DNA of 64,000 bases from Eopsaltria australis (taxonomy: Eukaryota; Chordata; Aves; Passeriformes; Petroicidae). Positions 12,403 through 25,300 of this stretch are shown in pieces. The DNA lies in contig JAVTVJ010001336.1 in NCBI GenBank assembly GCA_034509425.1, positions 124,001 to 188,000 of the forward strand. Direction: 5' to 3'. The notes beneath the pieces are model-generated. The model was not told the DNA's origin. It did no database searches and saw only the letters and a program-made list of their open reading frames with translations. A program made the translations under genes and the position numbers. The first letter of the stretch is position 1; every line of letters starts with the position of its first letter.

Positions 12403-15400
12403 AAAAAGCAAACCAAACACAAAGCAATGAAGTGCACTTCAAAAGCATGTCTGATGGATTATAAAAGGGGCTGGGGGGAGCCTGAAGGGGTGAGCAGATC
12501 TGGAGAAAGAGAAGAGTTCAGTCATGTGCAAGTCTTGAGCTTCAGAAGCTCCATTGTAGATCCTTTTGGCTTTAGTGCAGACACAGTTTGTTCAAAAGCT
12601 GTAACCATTCGAGAACATTGAACTGCAGCTGCAAAATGCCGAAGGTATGAAGGGCTTCGATACTGTGTAGACCTTGAAAATCTGTAATTACTTAGAAACT
12701 GTAGAAAGCGACTGTAGCTGTTCCTGCTTTCTTTTTAGCAGAATTGCACTTTTAGAACACCCTTGTCCTGTTTGGCTAAAGCCATGACACCCTTTATTTT
12801 TTTTTTTAAAGAGCCAAATATTGTTACATGTCTGTCTAAATCTGCAGAAAAAAGATTTCTAAATAAGCTTGCTATAAGCATTCAATGGACTTAAAAAAAT
12901 CTGGTGATATGTCTTCTGTCAGCTCAGTCGCACTCTGGTTTAGGGTTTTTTCCACCCATAACATTTGGAGATGCCTTCCTGTAGCTGCACCCTGGGAAAC
13001 TCTGTAATACCAGAGCTTGCTTCTTGATGGGCACAGCAGAGCTGAACTTCATAATCAGAGCTCTCATGATTTCCATTGCCTGTGCAGCAGGATCTTCAGA
13101 GAATATATTACAGGTTCCCTTGAATGAATCCTTGTCTCAGATGCTGTTCTGTGGCAGCCCTGCGAAAGCATGACTTTCTTCATGTGTTCCTAAGAACTGG
13201 AGTGGGAGTGTGGGAGTAGTCAACCCACAGGTATGTTTTCCCAGTTGCAGTTTGGTGATGGGAGGAGGGGTTGCGTATAAAACTTGGTTTGTGTGTGAAG
13301 ACTGTTCTTTCTGTTCCACAGTAACTCCATCCTTAAAACTGCTCCACTGGCCCCATTCAGATTTTTTGGTTGGAGCTGTGGGACTCTGGCACTTCTGCAT
13401 AGGGCACTTGCAAAGAAACGGCACAGAGAAGTTATATGAGACTTGAACATGATCTCTCAGGTCAGAACTCCTTCTTGGTTCCATGGATATGCCATGGTGT
13501 GGCTATTTCATCATGACAAGTATTAAGGATGCAAGCAAATCAAAAGATTTTTTAAAAAATAACGTATGGCCACTCTGTTCTGTCTACCCATGTAATTTCC
13601 TTGGAGGTAGTACTTTGTAGTGGCTGGTAATTTTGTGCTTTTTCTAGTGGTGTTGGAACAGTTTTCAGAGCATGCTGGAGGAATGTTCATCAGAAGTGCT
13701 TCTTCATACTGAAATGAACAATGCCACCAGATAATGTCTGCAAATTTTTCTCATAGACCATTCCTGTACTGCGAAGAAAACGCATTGTCCTTGACTTCTT
13801 TTCCTACTGAAAAAGGTGCTACTTGCTGAAGATAGTTTATTATAAATAACTACTAAGATGATAATCTCACCACAGCATGCTTGGCAGTCTTCCACTGAGT
13901 TAGCCTGTTTCAGCAAGGAGCTGTCGCTTAAGATACAAAGCAATCTGCAGGGACATATGATCACACACACTGACTGTTTTCTCAGTCATCATGGATGCCT
14001 TATCATTTCCTGTGCCTGTAATTAGGAACTGGAATTATTATCTGGTAAACCAGCAGGATTCACGACCAGTAGGATGGACCTGTGTTCCCACCTCACAGAT
14101 ATTTGGTTGCAGGGAAGTTCTCAGTTATGGAGGCTATAGTAGAAGAATGTCTGTTAGACATGGGCTTTTTGCCTTTTATTTTTGTCACAAGGATAGATGT
14201 GAAACTCTTTATATATATATATGCTTACAGCAGTCATTCCTATTAGAAATTAAGGAGAAAAACAAGCCTACCCTTTGGCAATGGTGTAGAAAGAATATTT
14301 TTTATTGTTAGCTTTGTTTGGGTAAATAATGACCACAGGATCTCTGAATGTTTTGTTTTGTAGAGATGCTGTCCAGAAGAAAGACAGTGATGAAGAGATA
14401 AGAGATTGTATGCATTTTTCTGCGAGTATCAGAAAACTAATATTAGTATCCATATACACTTACTGTCAAGATATGACTCTAGTAACATAGCCTGATGGTA
14501 ACTTCTTTGAATTTGAAAAGTTTTGCACTGCTTTGTGGTACATGGCTGTTGAGTTATGTTGTTGCAACAGTTATGTGATGGGTATCAGTGGCTGTTGTAT
14601 GCAAACTTCCTTTCAATTAGAATGCTGGCAAGTGTTTGCCTTTTATTTGTTTAAAAACAACTTGATCAGGCCATCTCTACTGCTTTGTTGACAGTATAAT
14701 ATGAATCAGAACCTTTTCTAACTTCCATGTTACTCATGGACTCTGTTCTGTGGTGCCTGGTGCTTCTCAGTCCTAAAAACTTCTCTTTCAAGCTTGGGCA
14801 TCTGTGGTTGTTCAGAAATGTGGAATGTGATATTTAGTGGAAGCAATTGCTGAGATTGAGGTGGAACAAATGAAGATACCAGCAATGATGATGGACTTTT
14901 TTTTCCTCCTGGATTTGGCTGATGATGTTAAATCCATATATCTCAATGAGATCAATGAGAAAGCAGGTCATGAGGAATTTAGTGAGACACTGACTTGCAA
15001 GGCTTAATATTAGTTCTTTTTCCCCTCAAACCTTGCAAGAGTTTGGAATTGACTCATCTGGACAGAGAGATGTTAGTGATTATCTAGTGATGGTGTCCTT
15101 CTCTACAAAGGCTCTGCTCTTTTCCTGTGAAGTTGTGTGGGAGCAGATTAATGATGGAATGGGCTCTGCTGTCACATAGAGATGAGGAAATTACTGGTGC
15201 TGGTTCCTGGTGTTCAATGTCCCATGCATGACTGTGGATTGTTCTTCATCTCAACATCTGACCCAGATGCTTTTACACTCTTGGGATGGCTTTTCAGAGT
15301 CTGTCATGTCCATAAGTCACCTGTCTTGGGTGACCCTGCATCTTTAAGGAAAAATCCTGTGGAACAGTTAGCTTCAACCTTACTGAAGGACACACTCTGA

Positions 15401-16828
15401 AGAGCCAGCTCATTAAGCAAGCTTTGAAGGGTGTGCTCTGCAGAGCAGCTTCCTGTTATTTGGTTAATGGTTGACCTAGTTCTATTGCCATATGCCTCCT
15501 GGAACGCATTCTAATATAAAATATGTGCTAAAGCAAGACTGGGATAATAGACGGAACGTCAAAGCCTCTATGAAACAGAAATCATATAATGCTGTTGCGT
15601 TTTGGAGGGTATCATAGTTACTAAAAATGGCATATCTTCATGGAACTGTATTGATTCTGATGGCAAACTCAGGAATGTTAAACACGGTCATTCATGTATA
15701 TTTTTTTTTTTCTAGGCTGGCCTTGTACAAAAGGTTTGTATCAATAATTCCCCGTGCTCTGTATGTGAAGCTAAAGTTAGGTAGTGAAGCATTCAGTGAT
15801 ATTACAGCTGTGAGAAAAGATTAGATTATATTTGGCTAAAGGCAGGAGGATTTTTTCCCTGTGGTAGGTGTTTTTTCCATTGCAAACATGGATTAGCATT
15901 TTTTTTTCCTTTTTAAATGCTGGCTAGAAGCCAGAAATGGATATTTGAGCTTCTACCTGATAACAGAGACAGCATACTCATACACATACTTGCACTTAGG
16001 CAAAAACATAAGAAATTTGGAGGTAGTAGGTAAAGTTCAACCTCCAACCTGAAGGAGACTTTCGGACACACTGAAGTTCTGAAGAACTTACTGGCTGTGT
16101 TTTCTGGTTGATTTGGTTTTCTGCCCTAGGAAGAGGAAGGATGTACGATAACAACTGTTTTCATAAGCAAGTATGCATTATGGTAGAACAGGGGGAAGGG
16201 AAAGTTAAAGCCACGTTTTTGTAACCTCTCGAGAGCTCAAGACTCTCTCAGTAGAGGTTGGTGATTTATTTTTCTTCTATCAGTGTGGGAAGCTGAGCTG
16301 CTCACCAGATAACACCATGTCGGGTGCTCATGCAACCTGGCAGTGGCCAACCTTTGTCTCTCTGGTTGCAGATGGCTTGCAATCAACCCAGGTGTGAATT
16401 CTGGGCAGAGGTATGTCACCACAGCAGTGGGGGTGGCTGGGGCCAGCCCAATTTGTCTGTGTGGGAAGCAGTAAGCTGTCAGGACATGCAAAGACAGCTG
16501 TTGCTGATCAGCATGAGGAGTGCCCAACCTTCAGAAGAAGTGGTGGGATGTCTTGAAAATCACAATCATCTTCTAACTCCTTCAACTCGAGCTCATTCAG
16601 GTGCTCCTTGTGACTCTGGGCTCATTTGTGTGAGGCTGGGGGTGTTATGGCACATTTGTCTAGAATACATGTAGCAACAGCAGTGTGCAGTTTCCCCTTC
16701 TTCCTTTAGCATGTAACACTGAACTGAGGGGTTTTTTTGGTAGGAGAGCTGCCTAGCGGAAAACAAAACTGCAACATTTTTTAGCAGGACACAATGTGTT
16801 GTGTGAGCCGTAAATCATATCGGTCATG

Positions 16829-16868
16829 AAAAAAAAAAAAAAAAAAGAAAAAGAAAAGAAAAAAAAAA
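16829..16868 (+). repeat. A-rich tract with AAAAG interruptions
   Basis: Forty bases of A with a few G, starting with an uninterrupted run of 18 A. Confidence 0.85.
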
Positions 16869-17367
16869 TCTCTGCTCTGCAACTGACACAAGCACAGCTA
16901 TTTGTGCAACCTGATCAGAACAAAGGATAATGCTTCTGCTGCAAGATCAGACAGATCTGACGTTTCAGCAGGCTGAGCAAATGAATGGCGGAAGTGGTCC
17001 GCCTCCTCTTATCCATTGTCTCAAAGATGCAGGCTCATAGAGAAGAAAGGCAGTTTGAATAGGGCTTCTGAAGGAATATGCTGCTTTGTGTTCTGTGGGA
17101 AGAGAGAAAGGAGGAGTTCTAGAAGTTCTCTACATTGGCAAGCTGACAAGCTTGTAATAGGAAAATGTGGCAGTGGACTTCTGGTGTTGAAGGAGCACTT
17201 TCACTTCTGTAGCCTGCCTAGAAAAGCTGATCTGTAATTAGGAAACTGGTGAAATGTTCCAGGCCTGGAATATGGGACCAAGCCTATCTTGAAGGAAGGT
17301 CAGTGGGTCTTCAAATCCAGTGAACTCTGACCTCCTGCTTGAGACTTCTTTTATACTTATGTTTTCC

Positions 17368-17385
17368 TTTTTTTTTTTTTTTTTT
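17368..17385 (+). repeat. Poly-T run
   Basis: Eighteen T followed by mixed CTTTT words. Confidence 0.8.
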
Positions 17386-18296
17386 GTCCTTTTTTCCTTT
17401 TGTTCTTTCCCTGTGTCCCCTGAATAGCTTGTCTGTGTGTTCTGGGATACCTTTCAGTTGTGTTCCTGATGGCATTTTTGCATAGGAAGAGCTGGACTGA
17501 TCAAATTACTTAGACAGTCAGAACCTTCTACTTGGGAGATTTTTGCAGTTTCTCTTGCTCCAGCTGTCAAACTAACCCGACTGGGATTGTAATAGCAATC
17601 TCCCTTTTTAAAAGCATAATGAAGCCAAGGAAATGTGAGAAGGGAGAGAGCAGGACAGGGATTTTTGATAAGCTGGGTAGAATTGAGGGTTACTTCACAT
17701 TTCAGAACTATAATATATGACTTCCAGCCTCAAGGGGTATTTCAGCTGAGAAATGAATCCTTTGGAGGGAAGGGTGTAGAATTTATATCAGTAACCTGTC
17801 TGCTTAGATCTTTGTATATTACCTTTTTGCATGGTCACTGGGACTAGAAATTGCTAGCAGTTAGGTGCACCATGATCAGAAAGCTTTCATATGCAAGCAG
17901 TTTTCTTTAAAATAAAGCATTCCTTGACTCAGGGATCAACAGCTGTACTTTTTTTAGCAAACACACTATTTTTCTTTAAGTTAATGGAGATTAGATTTGT
18001 ATCTGTGATAACAGAACTGGTCTTGGCCATCCATGAGATCCCTTCTGCCCTTCATTTTCTCACGAACAGCCTAGAAGATTCTGTCAGTTCAAAAAATTAA
18101 TTCCACAGGATGCTGACAGTCCATCACCAGCATGCGCTGGGAACGAAGCTGCTTTAGAAGCCCACTTAAAAAAGCACATCAGAAAGCCATCAGACTCTCC
18201 TGATTGGAACCCTGTGTTGAAACTTTCAAATGTGTGATGGCTGGACTGCCATGATTGGCGTGTTCAGAGTCCAAAAAGCAACTGTGGAAATTTGCA

Positions 18297-19075
18297 GCAT
18301 CACCCAGAATCACAGCAAGTGTCAGGGTCAAAAGGGACCACTGGGGGTCATCTGGTCCAACCTCCTGTTGCCTCTTTTCAAGAGACAGCCCCAGCTCCCC
18401 CAGCCTTTCCTCATGAGGCAGGTGCTCCACTGCCCTAATTACATTCACAGCCTCTGCTGGATCCACTCCAGGAGCTGTGTGTCCCTCTTGCCCTGAGGAG
18501 CCCTGAGCTGGACACAGCACTCCAGAGGTGCCCCCAGGGCTGGGCAGAGGGGCAGGATCACTCCCTGACCTGCTGGAGTGCACCCAGTGCACTCCAGGAC
18601 CCCATTGGCCGCCTTGTCCCCAGAACACTGCTGGCTCAGGGACAGCTGTCTGTCCCCCAGGACCTCCAGGTCCTTGTCTGCAGAGCTGTTTTCCAGCAGA
18701 TCACTCTGGTCTGTGCTGGTGCCTTGGTTTATTTCTGCCCAGGTGCAGGACCCTGCATTATTGAATTTCAAAAAGTTCTGCTCCACCCTTCAGCCTCTTG
18801 AGACCCTTGAGAATGGCAGCACAGCACTTGGGGCATCAGCCACTCCCAGTTTTGTATCATCAGTGAACTTGCTGAAGGGACACTCTATCCCAAGCCATTA
18901 AACAATACTGGACCCAGTATCAAACCTTGGGGACATCACTAATTACTGTGTCCCATCCTCTGAGACCTGCCCTTCAGCCAGTTGTCAATCCACCTCACTG
19001 TTCCCTCTGTTTATTCTCAGCAGAGGCTAAAAAGTCATCCCAGAGGATGTGCCATGCTGGATTTGACCCAACAAC
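18297..19075 (-). mobile_element. CR1 LINE fragment (3' part), antisense to ZNF462
   Basis: On the plus strand the segment reads as the reverse complement of avian CR1: GGTCAAAAGGGACC..., ATCTGGTCCAACCTCC, GCTGGACACAGCACTCCAGAGG, TTGTATCATCAGTGAACTTGCTGA, AACAATACTGGACCCAGTAT and CCAGTTGTCAATCCACCTCACTG are characteristic words in the correct order. It covers the 3' untranslated end and the C-terminal part of the reverse-transcriptase ORF, 5'-truncated as is usual for CR1. Substitutions and small indels break the reading frame, so it is an old dead copy. The right boundary is approximate because similarity fades. Confidence 0.92.
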
Positions 19076-19330
19076 CACCAGCATGGGTTTCCAGCTTTTT
19101 TGACACAAAGGGAGTAATATTTGGGACAGGAAATAATACCACTAGTTTTGCTCCTTTATTGGTTGCAAACTGTGTCTAAACTAAGTCAGTGTTATTTGGA
19201 CAGAGTGATCAAAAATGTTTGTATTCCAAAAATGTCTGGTGGAAGGAGTTCAGTGAGCTTTCAATCCATGCCTGAGTGTGAGGACAAGGGGAAATAATCT
19301 CATGGTTGCACATAAAATCTCACCAAAACA

Positions 19331-19348
19331 AAAAAAAAAAAAAAAAAA
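19331..19348 (+). repeat. Poly-A run
   Basis: Eighteen uninterrupted A, preceded by CCAAAAC. Confidence 0.8.
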
Positions 19349-22300
19349 GGAGTTCTCTCAAGTGATAAAGTTTTGAGTCTAAAAGTGAAAGAACAGCATC
19401 AACCTGGAGCTAAGCAGAGATTAAAAGGTCAATTGTGCATCAGTGAAGGCTACAAAATGATTTCTTACTATCTTCTGCTTACCTCTTAGGAAACAGGAGG
19501 GACAGCAGAGGATCTTGGCTAGGTTTGGTTTCTTGAGAAAAGTATCCTTTGAAGCTGTTGCATTCCCAAATTTATATTAGGCAGATCTTATCTCTGTGGG
19601 ATATTTTTGTTATTTTCTTAGCAATAGGACTCTTGAAGATATAAAACAGTTGGACCAATCACTGCTTTCTGAAAATTCAGATAACTGTGCCAATCATAAA
19701 GCTGGTAATGTTTTTGCCAAAAAAAAAAAAAAAGGCCTAGATCAAAGAGGAAGCATGGGAAGCAAGGAGGATTGGCTTGCATGAAACTTTCAATGACAGC
19801 AATGTGCTTTGGTTCTCAAGCATCTGTTAGGATGTGCAAAGTGGATGTCTGAAGTTCCTGTGGACAAAACTTGAATTTTTGAATTTATCCATTACACTTA
19901 AAAGACTACAACAGACTTTTGGGCTGTCGGCGAATGTTCACAATGGAGTTGAGTTGAAGGAGACATGATCAAGACATGTGTTTGTACCATCCTTAGATGT
20001 GATACCTTTTGTGGTTTGGTTTTGGTTTTGTTTTTGTTGTTTTTTTCCCCCCACGAAGTAAAAAGGGATTGAGAATTGGGTCAGTGCCTCAGGGATCGTC
20101 CAGATGGAGGCACCTGTTTTTGGCAGCTCTAGGAGAAAGGGACTGTGGGATGAGAAAAGTCCATGCAGAGAGTGCAGAAGAGTCATAGATCTCATTGGCC
20201 ATTGACTTTTCTGGTGTATCAGAAGACTTTTGGATCCTTCCAAGATCGAAGTAAGTAATGACCTTGCTTTGATGTATCAAACAAATAACACCAGTGTTGT
20301 GCCTTTGAGAGCTGTTGATCCCAAAGAGATAAGCAAGGGTTTGCCTCTGTATTTTGGACCCATTCCATTCAAAACAAAAGCATCCCACAGGTCAGACAAA
20401 AAGGGTATCTGACAGGATTTAAAGAGACTTTTCCTTTTTTCTGTCTGCTTGCTATGCCAGTAATTTATATTTTTTAATGTGTCAGACCTAAAAGCTCCTC
20501 ATTCAGTTTGTGTCTGTAAAAGGTAGAAAACGTGGAACAGAAAATGGCCCGTGACGCACTCAAGAAATGTGTTGGCTTTCTAGCCTGTGTGGACTTAAAG
20601 GAAGATTCCTGTCTTCCGTCTAAATTAAAAAAAAAAGTAATCCTGCAAAGTAGCAGGTATTTAAAACAGAGTAGCTAAGTGGACTAGGCAGGAAATGCTG
20701 GCGATAGTAATGGTTTGAAGTCTGGGAAATTGTGATTCACCATGAAAGCTTTCAGGTAGTCCATTCCTTCCTTTCAGAGGTTTTCAGGGGTGACATTTGG
20801 AGGACAAAAAGCAGCCAGTTTGCCAGTCTGTGCCCAGTATTACAAGAATCTGGAGTCTGTACGAAGCTGTTAAAAGATGCAATGGCTGGAACCGAAGACT
20901 AGAAAAATGCTCATTATGTACACAGTTCTTTACTTCTAATTTAATTGCGGAAAAAATTTAAGAGTTACTGGAATTTCTGATGGACTGTCAAAAGTTGTAA
21001 GGGGTCAAGTGTAGTTCCTCTTCAGATGCTGTGGTGGGAGACAGGCTTGACTGAGTTGCTTGTGGATAAATTGTGTAGTTGTAGAAGCTGAACCCTCAGC
21101 AGGATGACTCCCAGTGCTGCTATCTCATGTCAGTTTAGGGATTAAAGCACAGCTGATGAGAATCCTGCCATGTGGAGCTGCAGGGAGACCAGGGAGGTGG
21201 TTATGTTCTACCAGAACATGCAAGAAGATTCCTTCTCACCTGGCAAAGGAATGGGAAGCAAATTAACCAAATGAGGTGAAATGATAAGGCTGACTGTGGG
21301 TTTGTAGTTATCAGTTTGGGCTTGATTATCTGTCCTGGGTTTTCCTCCGTATCCCCATTTTAGGTTTAAAACTATGGGCAAGTGATCTGCATTTTGTTCT
21401 CCAAGTGGAATCTGCCTTCCTCTTCACAGTCAGATGCATTTCTCTGTTGTCTCTACAGCAGAGGAATAAAAAAGAAACAGATTTTTTTTTTTCAGTCCTG
21501 ACAGAGCTACTGTAGACCTTCATATAACAATTTTCTATAGGATAAATCAATCCACCAGAGGGAAGATCTCTGGTTTCCTCTGGAACTTAGCAGCACTTAA
21601 GTCACCCTAAACTTTAGTCCTGGTTTTAGAGATGGGAACCAGAGGCTTTTGTCCTGCAGTTACCATAGAGGAGGTTGTTGCATTAAACCCAATCATAATT
21701 TGTCAACATTTCAGTTTTCTAGGGTAACCTAACATTCTACTACAGATAGCCTAACCAAGCCATCTGAAATTATTAACAGTAGTATTATTGTTGTGAATGC
21801 ATTTCACTAGATTTAAGTGTCTCAACAATTTCAGTAGTAATTAGTTTCATTTTTTTATTAGTCATTGCTCAAATTTTAGGCTTTGGTTTATCAAGGGTGA
21901 TAAATCTAGGAAACCTAGAGACTAACTTGTTTTGTCTTCTGTGCTTATGAAAGACTTTAACAGTACGCACTACCATTAGATCCTCTTTTTTGATAACTGA
22001 TGCAAAAACAAGTCAGTTTCAGGGGAAAATTAGTTCATTAGCTTGGTTTTGAAGGTCAGCAGTAGAGGCCTCAGTGTAAATGGTTTTTTTTTTAACTTTA
22101 GAAACCAATTATTAGACCAGGATGAAGGAGAATTTTGATTCCCTAATTGACAGGTTGTTTTCAGTTCTTAATTTGTAGTTTCAGTTTTGGAAGTGTTCTT
22201 TCAAGATTCAGAGCTCTGTATGGCAGCAGTCTGACTGAAGGAGCTAGAAGCCAATGGGAGAAGAAAGGAGATCAAGAAAGGAGTGAAGAGGGAGAAAGAT

Positions 22301-25300
22301 GTTGAAGCTGTTCCTCTTGTTTTTGGAATGAGTGACTATTTTAACCTGTAAATAACACTTTGATTAGTGGTGGCCCATCATGAAATGCAAGTAAAGATAA
22401 GATACTAAAAGATGACTTCTTCTTGACAAACCACTTTTTCTCCATTTCTCTTCCATATTCTGTGTTAAATCTTGTCTCCAAGATGTGGGTGCAAGTCCTC
22501 TTGTCTTCAACTTGGGCATTTCCTTTCTTCTGGTAATCAGGTCTGCAGATACAGCCCCTGTGTGCTCAGCTGAAAAGGAAACCACTTTTTTTTTTTTCTG
22601 TTTTGACAGTGAACCTTCACTGCTGAAATGATCTTGTGCTGCAGGTGGTTTAGAGGTATATATCAGTTAGTTTGTCAGCTTTGCAACACATCTCTCCAGG
22701 AAGGGTGAACCATAGCACCAGTCCTTGATTAGCATGTCTGGGTTCTGCCTCCTTCAGCTTCTGAGACCTGGGAGATCCATTGCAGGTTCTGCTCTCCGGT
22801 GAGGAGAAACTCACTCCTGTTTTGACACTCCACTTCGTAATAAAAAAGGCTGTAGTGAGTACTGATCCACATAAAGGTCTGCTCCTCAGCTGGGGAAAAC
22901 TGGCAGAACTCCAGCAAATTTCTAGAAATAAAAACCTAGAGAAGTATCTAAAACCACACAGCAGTTACTGGGACTTGCACAATACTCTACAGCTTGCAAC
23001 AGTCCAGCAGCATGAAGCTGGGATGACACTGATGGCTTAATATTTTTTGTGATCTCTTGGGGTTTTTTTGTGAGAACGAAAATCTTCAGGCAAGAACTTT
23101 GCTCCTGTTCTCTTGGTGGCATTGGCTTGGGTGGCTTTGTTTTTCTTTGAAAACTGATAGCAGAAGACTATCCAATCTTCAGGAGTGGAGCCATTATATG
23201 TGGGGCCGTGCAACAGGAGCCAGAGTTTAAAAATAAAATACCAGGCTGCCTTCCTGAGGATCCAGACATAGCAAACACACACGCACACACATATGCAGGA
23301 CCTCAGCCGGCCACGCTTGTATCAGTTACAGAGCCCAGAGCAGCAGACAATGAGAACCAAAAAGGGAGTCTTGTTCCTCAAAAAGAAAGAGGAAGAAATA
23401 CAAGGCTTCTGTAGGCTCAGATGCCAGTTTCTGGTGTGCATGGGAGGCCCCTCAGCAGCAGCAAGGTTGAGGGACAGACAGCTGCAAGTCATTCCTGGCG
23501 ATATTTGCCATTTGTTTGTCCTTCCTGGCACTCCCTTCTCTCTCCCCGATTTTCTCTACCCTACAGAGTAAGGGGTCTGGGCTGAGCAGTCTTTTTTGAG
23601 AATTAAAAGAGAAAAACAGTGGTTTTTATGTCCTACTGTGTGTTGAGTGACCAGGATGCCAAACACCTTCAGAAGAAAGGAAGGACCAACTGTTTTGGCT
23701 TCAGAGCCATGTCGCTGGCATGTTCCATCTGTTGGACTGTAGATGATCAGATCATCTTTCTAGAAGACCTGAAGGATGAGAGGCACACAGAGGAGATAGT
23801 GGATAGAGACCAGGAAGAATAATTTGTGACAGAAAAGCAGAAAGGTATGGCTTAATGCCAGGAATACAGCTTGGAAAGTGAGGCAAGTTATGTTAGAAAA
23901 GAATGGTCTTTTTGAAAGAATAGGTGACCCTACTCAGACAAACAAGTCTAGGAACCTAGGAACATACAATTCTTCATTAATTATGAATGTGGAGAGGGAT
24001 GAAGAAGGCAAAGATTTAACCCCTTTTTGCCTGCTTCCCCAAAGTGCTGATCTCACACCAACTGCATGGTGTGCCCAGATGTACTTCACAGTAAATGCAA
24101 ACTGAGTTTTTAGCCAGGTGTCTTTCAACTGCGCCAGGAATGTTTGTGTATCTCAGCTGACAGCTACAGGCAGAAAAAAAAAAAAACCTACCCAAAGAAG
24201 AGGTGTTTTCCTCCTCTCTGCCCAGGCAAAGTAGCAGTCACAGCTGCCATGACACACTTGGCTTTTGGCAGAGCTCAGGCTGGTTCTGCTCTGCAGACAT
24301 AGGATGAAGCATGCTCAGTGTGCTTCCTTTCAGCAGGAATGCCAGCAGTATCTTGGATTACTACAGAGGCTGCTCTGTGTCTGTAAGCTCCTTTTGCAGA
24401 GTTTGGGTTCACATTAAACAGGATCAGGAGTCCTTGGTAGGCTGTGCATGGCTCTGAGCACAGAGCCTTTTGGAAAGATGTGTTTTCTTAGACATCCAGA
24501 CTCTCAGTATGGAACACTTATTTTATTGAAAAAACATTTTCAGAAAAACCATAGTAGCTTCACATACTGGTTGAACATAGGCCAAAGGTGATGCGTAGCC
24601 TAAAGGTTTTGTAGGATGTGATTCTCTTACAATCTAAGCACTTTTTAAAAAGAAATCCATGAAATATCTGTGTCTTGCTTGTGGTGATGTACAAACAATG
24701 AAGGATAGGTGCAACTGTCAGCATGTGAAAACTAATTGCTTGGCTTGCTGTCATAAATTTTGTCAGCCAGGGTGTAGTGGAAGTGTGCACATGCTTTGTG
24801 GCTCCAGCTAGCATGTGTGAAAGAGAGGTCTGATTAAATCAAACTTCCTCTTCTATGGTCTTGAATATCTCCTGCTTAAAAAAAGACATTGAGGAAGACC
24901 CAGAGAGTTCCTCTTGCAGATGTCTTTATGAAGGTGCTCTAAAGGAGACTCTCTTTGATGACTGCTAGGAAGCGTTGGTGGGGTTTTGTTGAGATATTTC
25001 CTAGAACAAAACTAAGAAGAGTTTGGGAAGAGAGTAGAAAGACTCAGCAGTTTGGGCAAAGTCCTATTAGGAGAAAAGCCTCTCAGATCATCCAAGAATT
25101 TCAGTTTTTCTAGCTGCCAGCCCTGCAAAACAAATATTCTTCCTCACCCTCATATAAAGCTCCCCTGAAAAAACAGTGCTTTTCCCATGTGCATCCTCTA
25201 CTGCAATGCCAAGTAATATGAGGGTTAGACCATGCTCACCAATCCCAAACTCTGTGTCCACCAGTACTCTTCTCTGCAGCTCTGCAGACATTTTGCCAAG

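Larger units (their letters stand above)
7821..18296 (+). other. Intron 1, second block: no gene seen
   Basis: Unique-looking AT-rich intron with a T/G-rich tract (12204-12402), a short TA repeat (14209-14222) and an A-rich tract (16829-16868). Open frames are at most about 140 codons, and the longest ones run through the low-complexity tract. No RNA gene or transposon recognised. Confidence 0.6.

Noticed and set aside
12005..12430. 141-codon frame and its overlapping partners on both strands
   Set aside because: They read through the T/G-rich low-complexity tract, giving only Phe/Leu/Val or Lys/Gln/Asn repeats that mimic membrane or basic proteins.
18179..18628. 149-codon minus-strand frame overlapping the CR1 fragment
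   Set aside because: It is in the CR1 3' region and runs into unrelated flanking DNA. The element is degenerate, so no functional reverse transcriptase is encoded.
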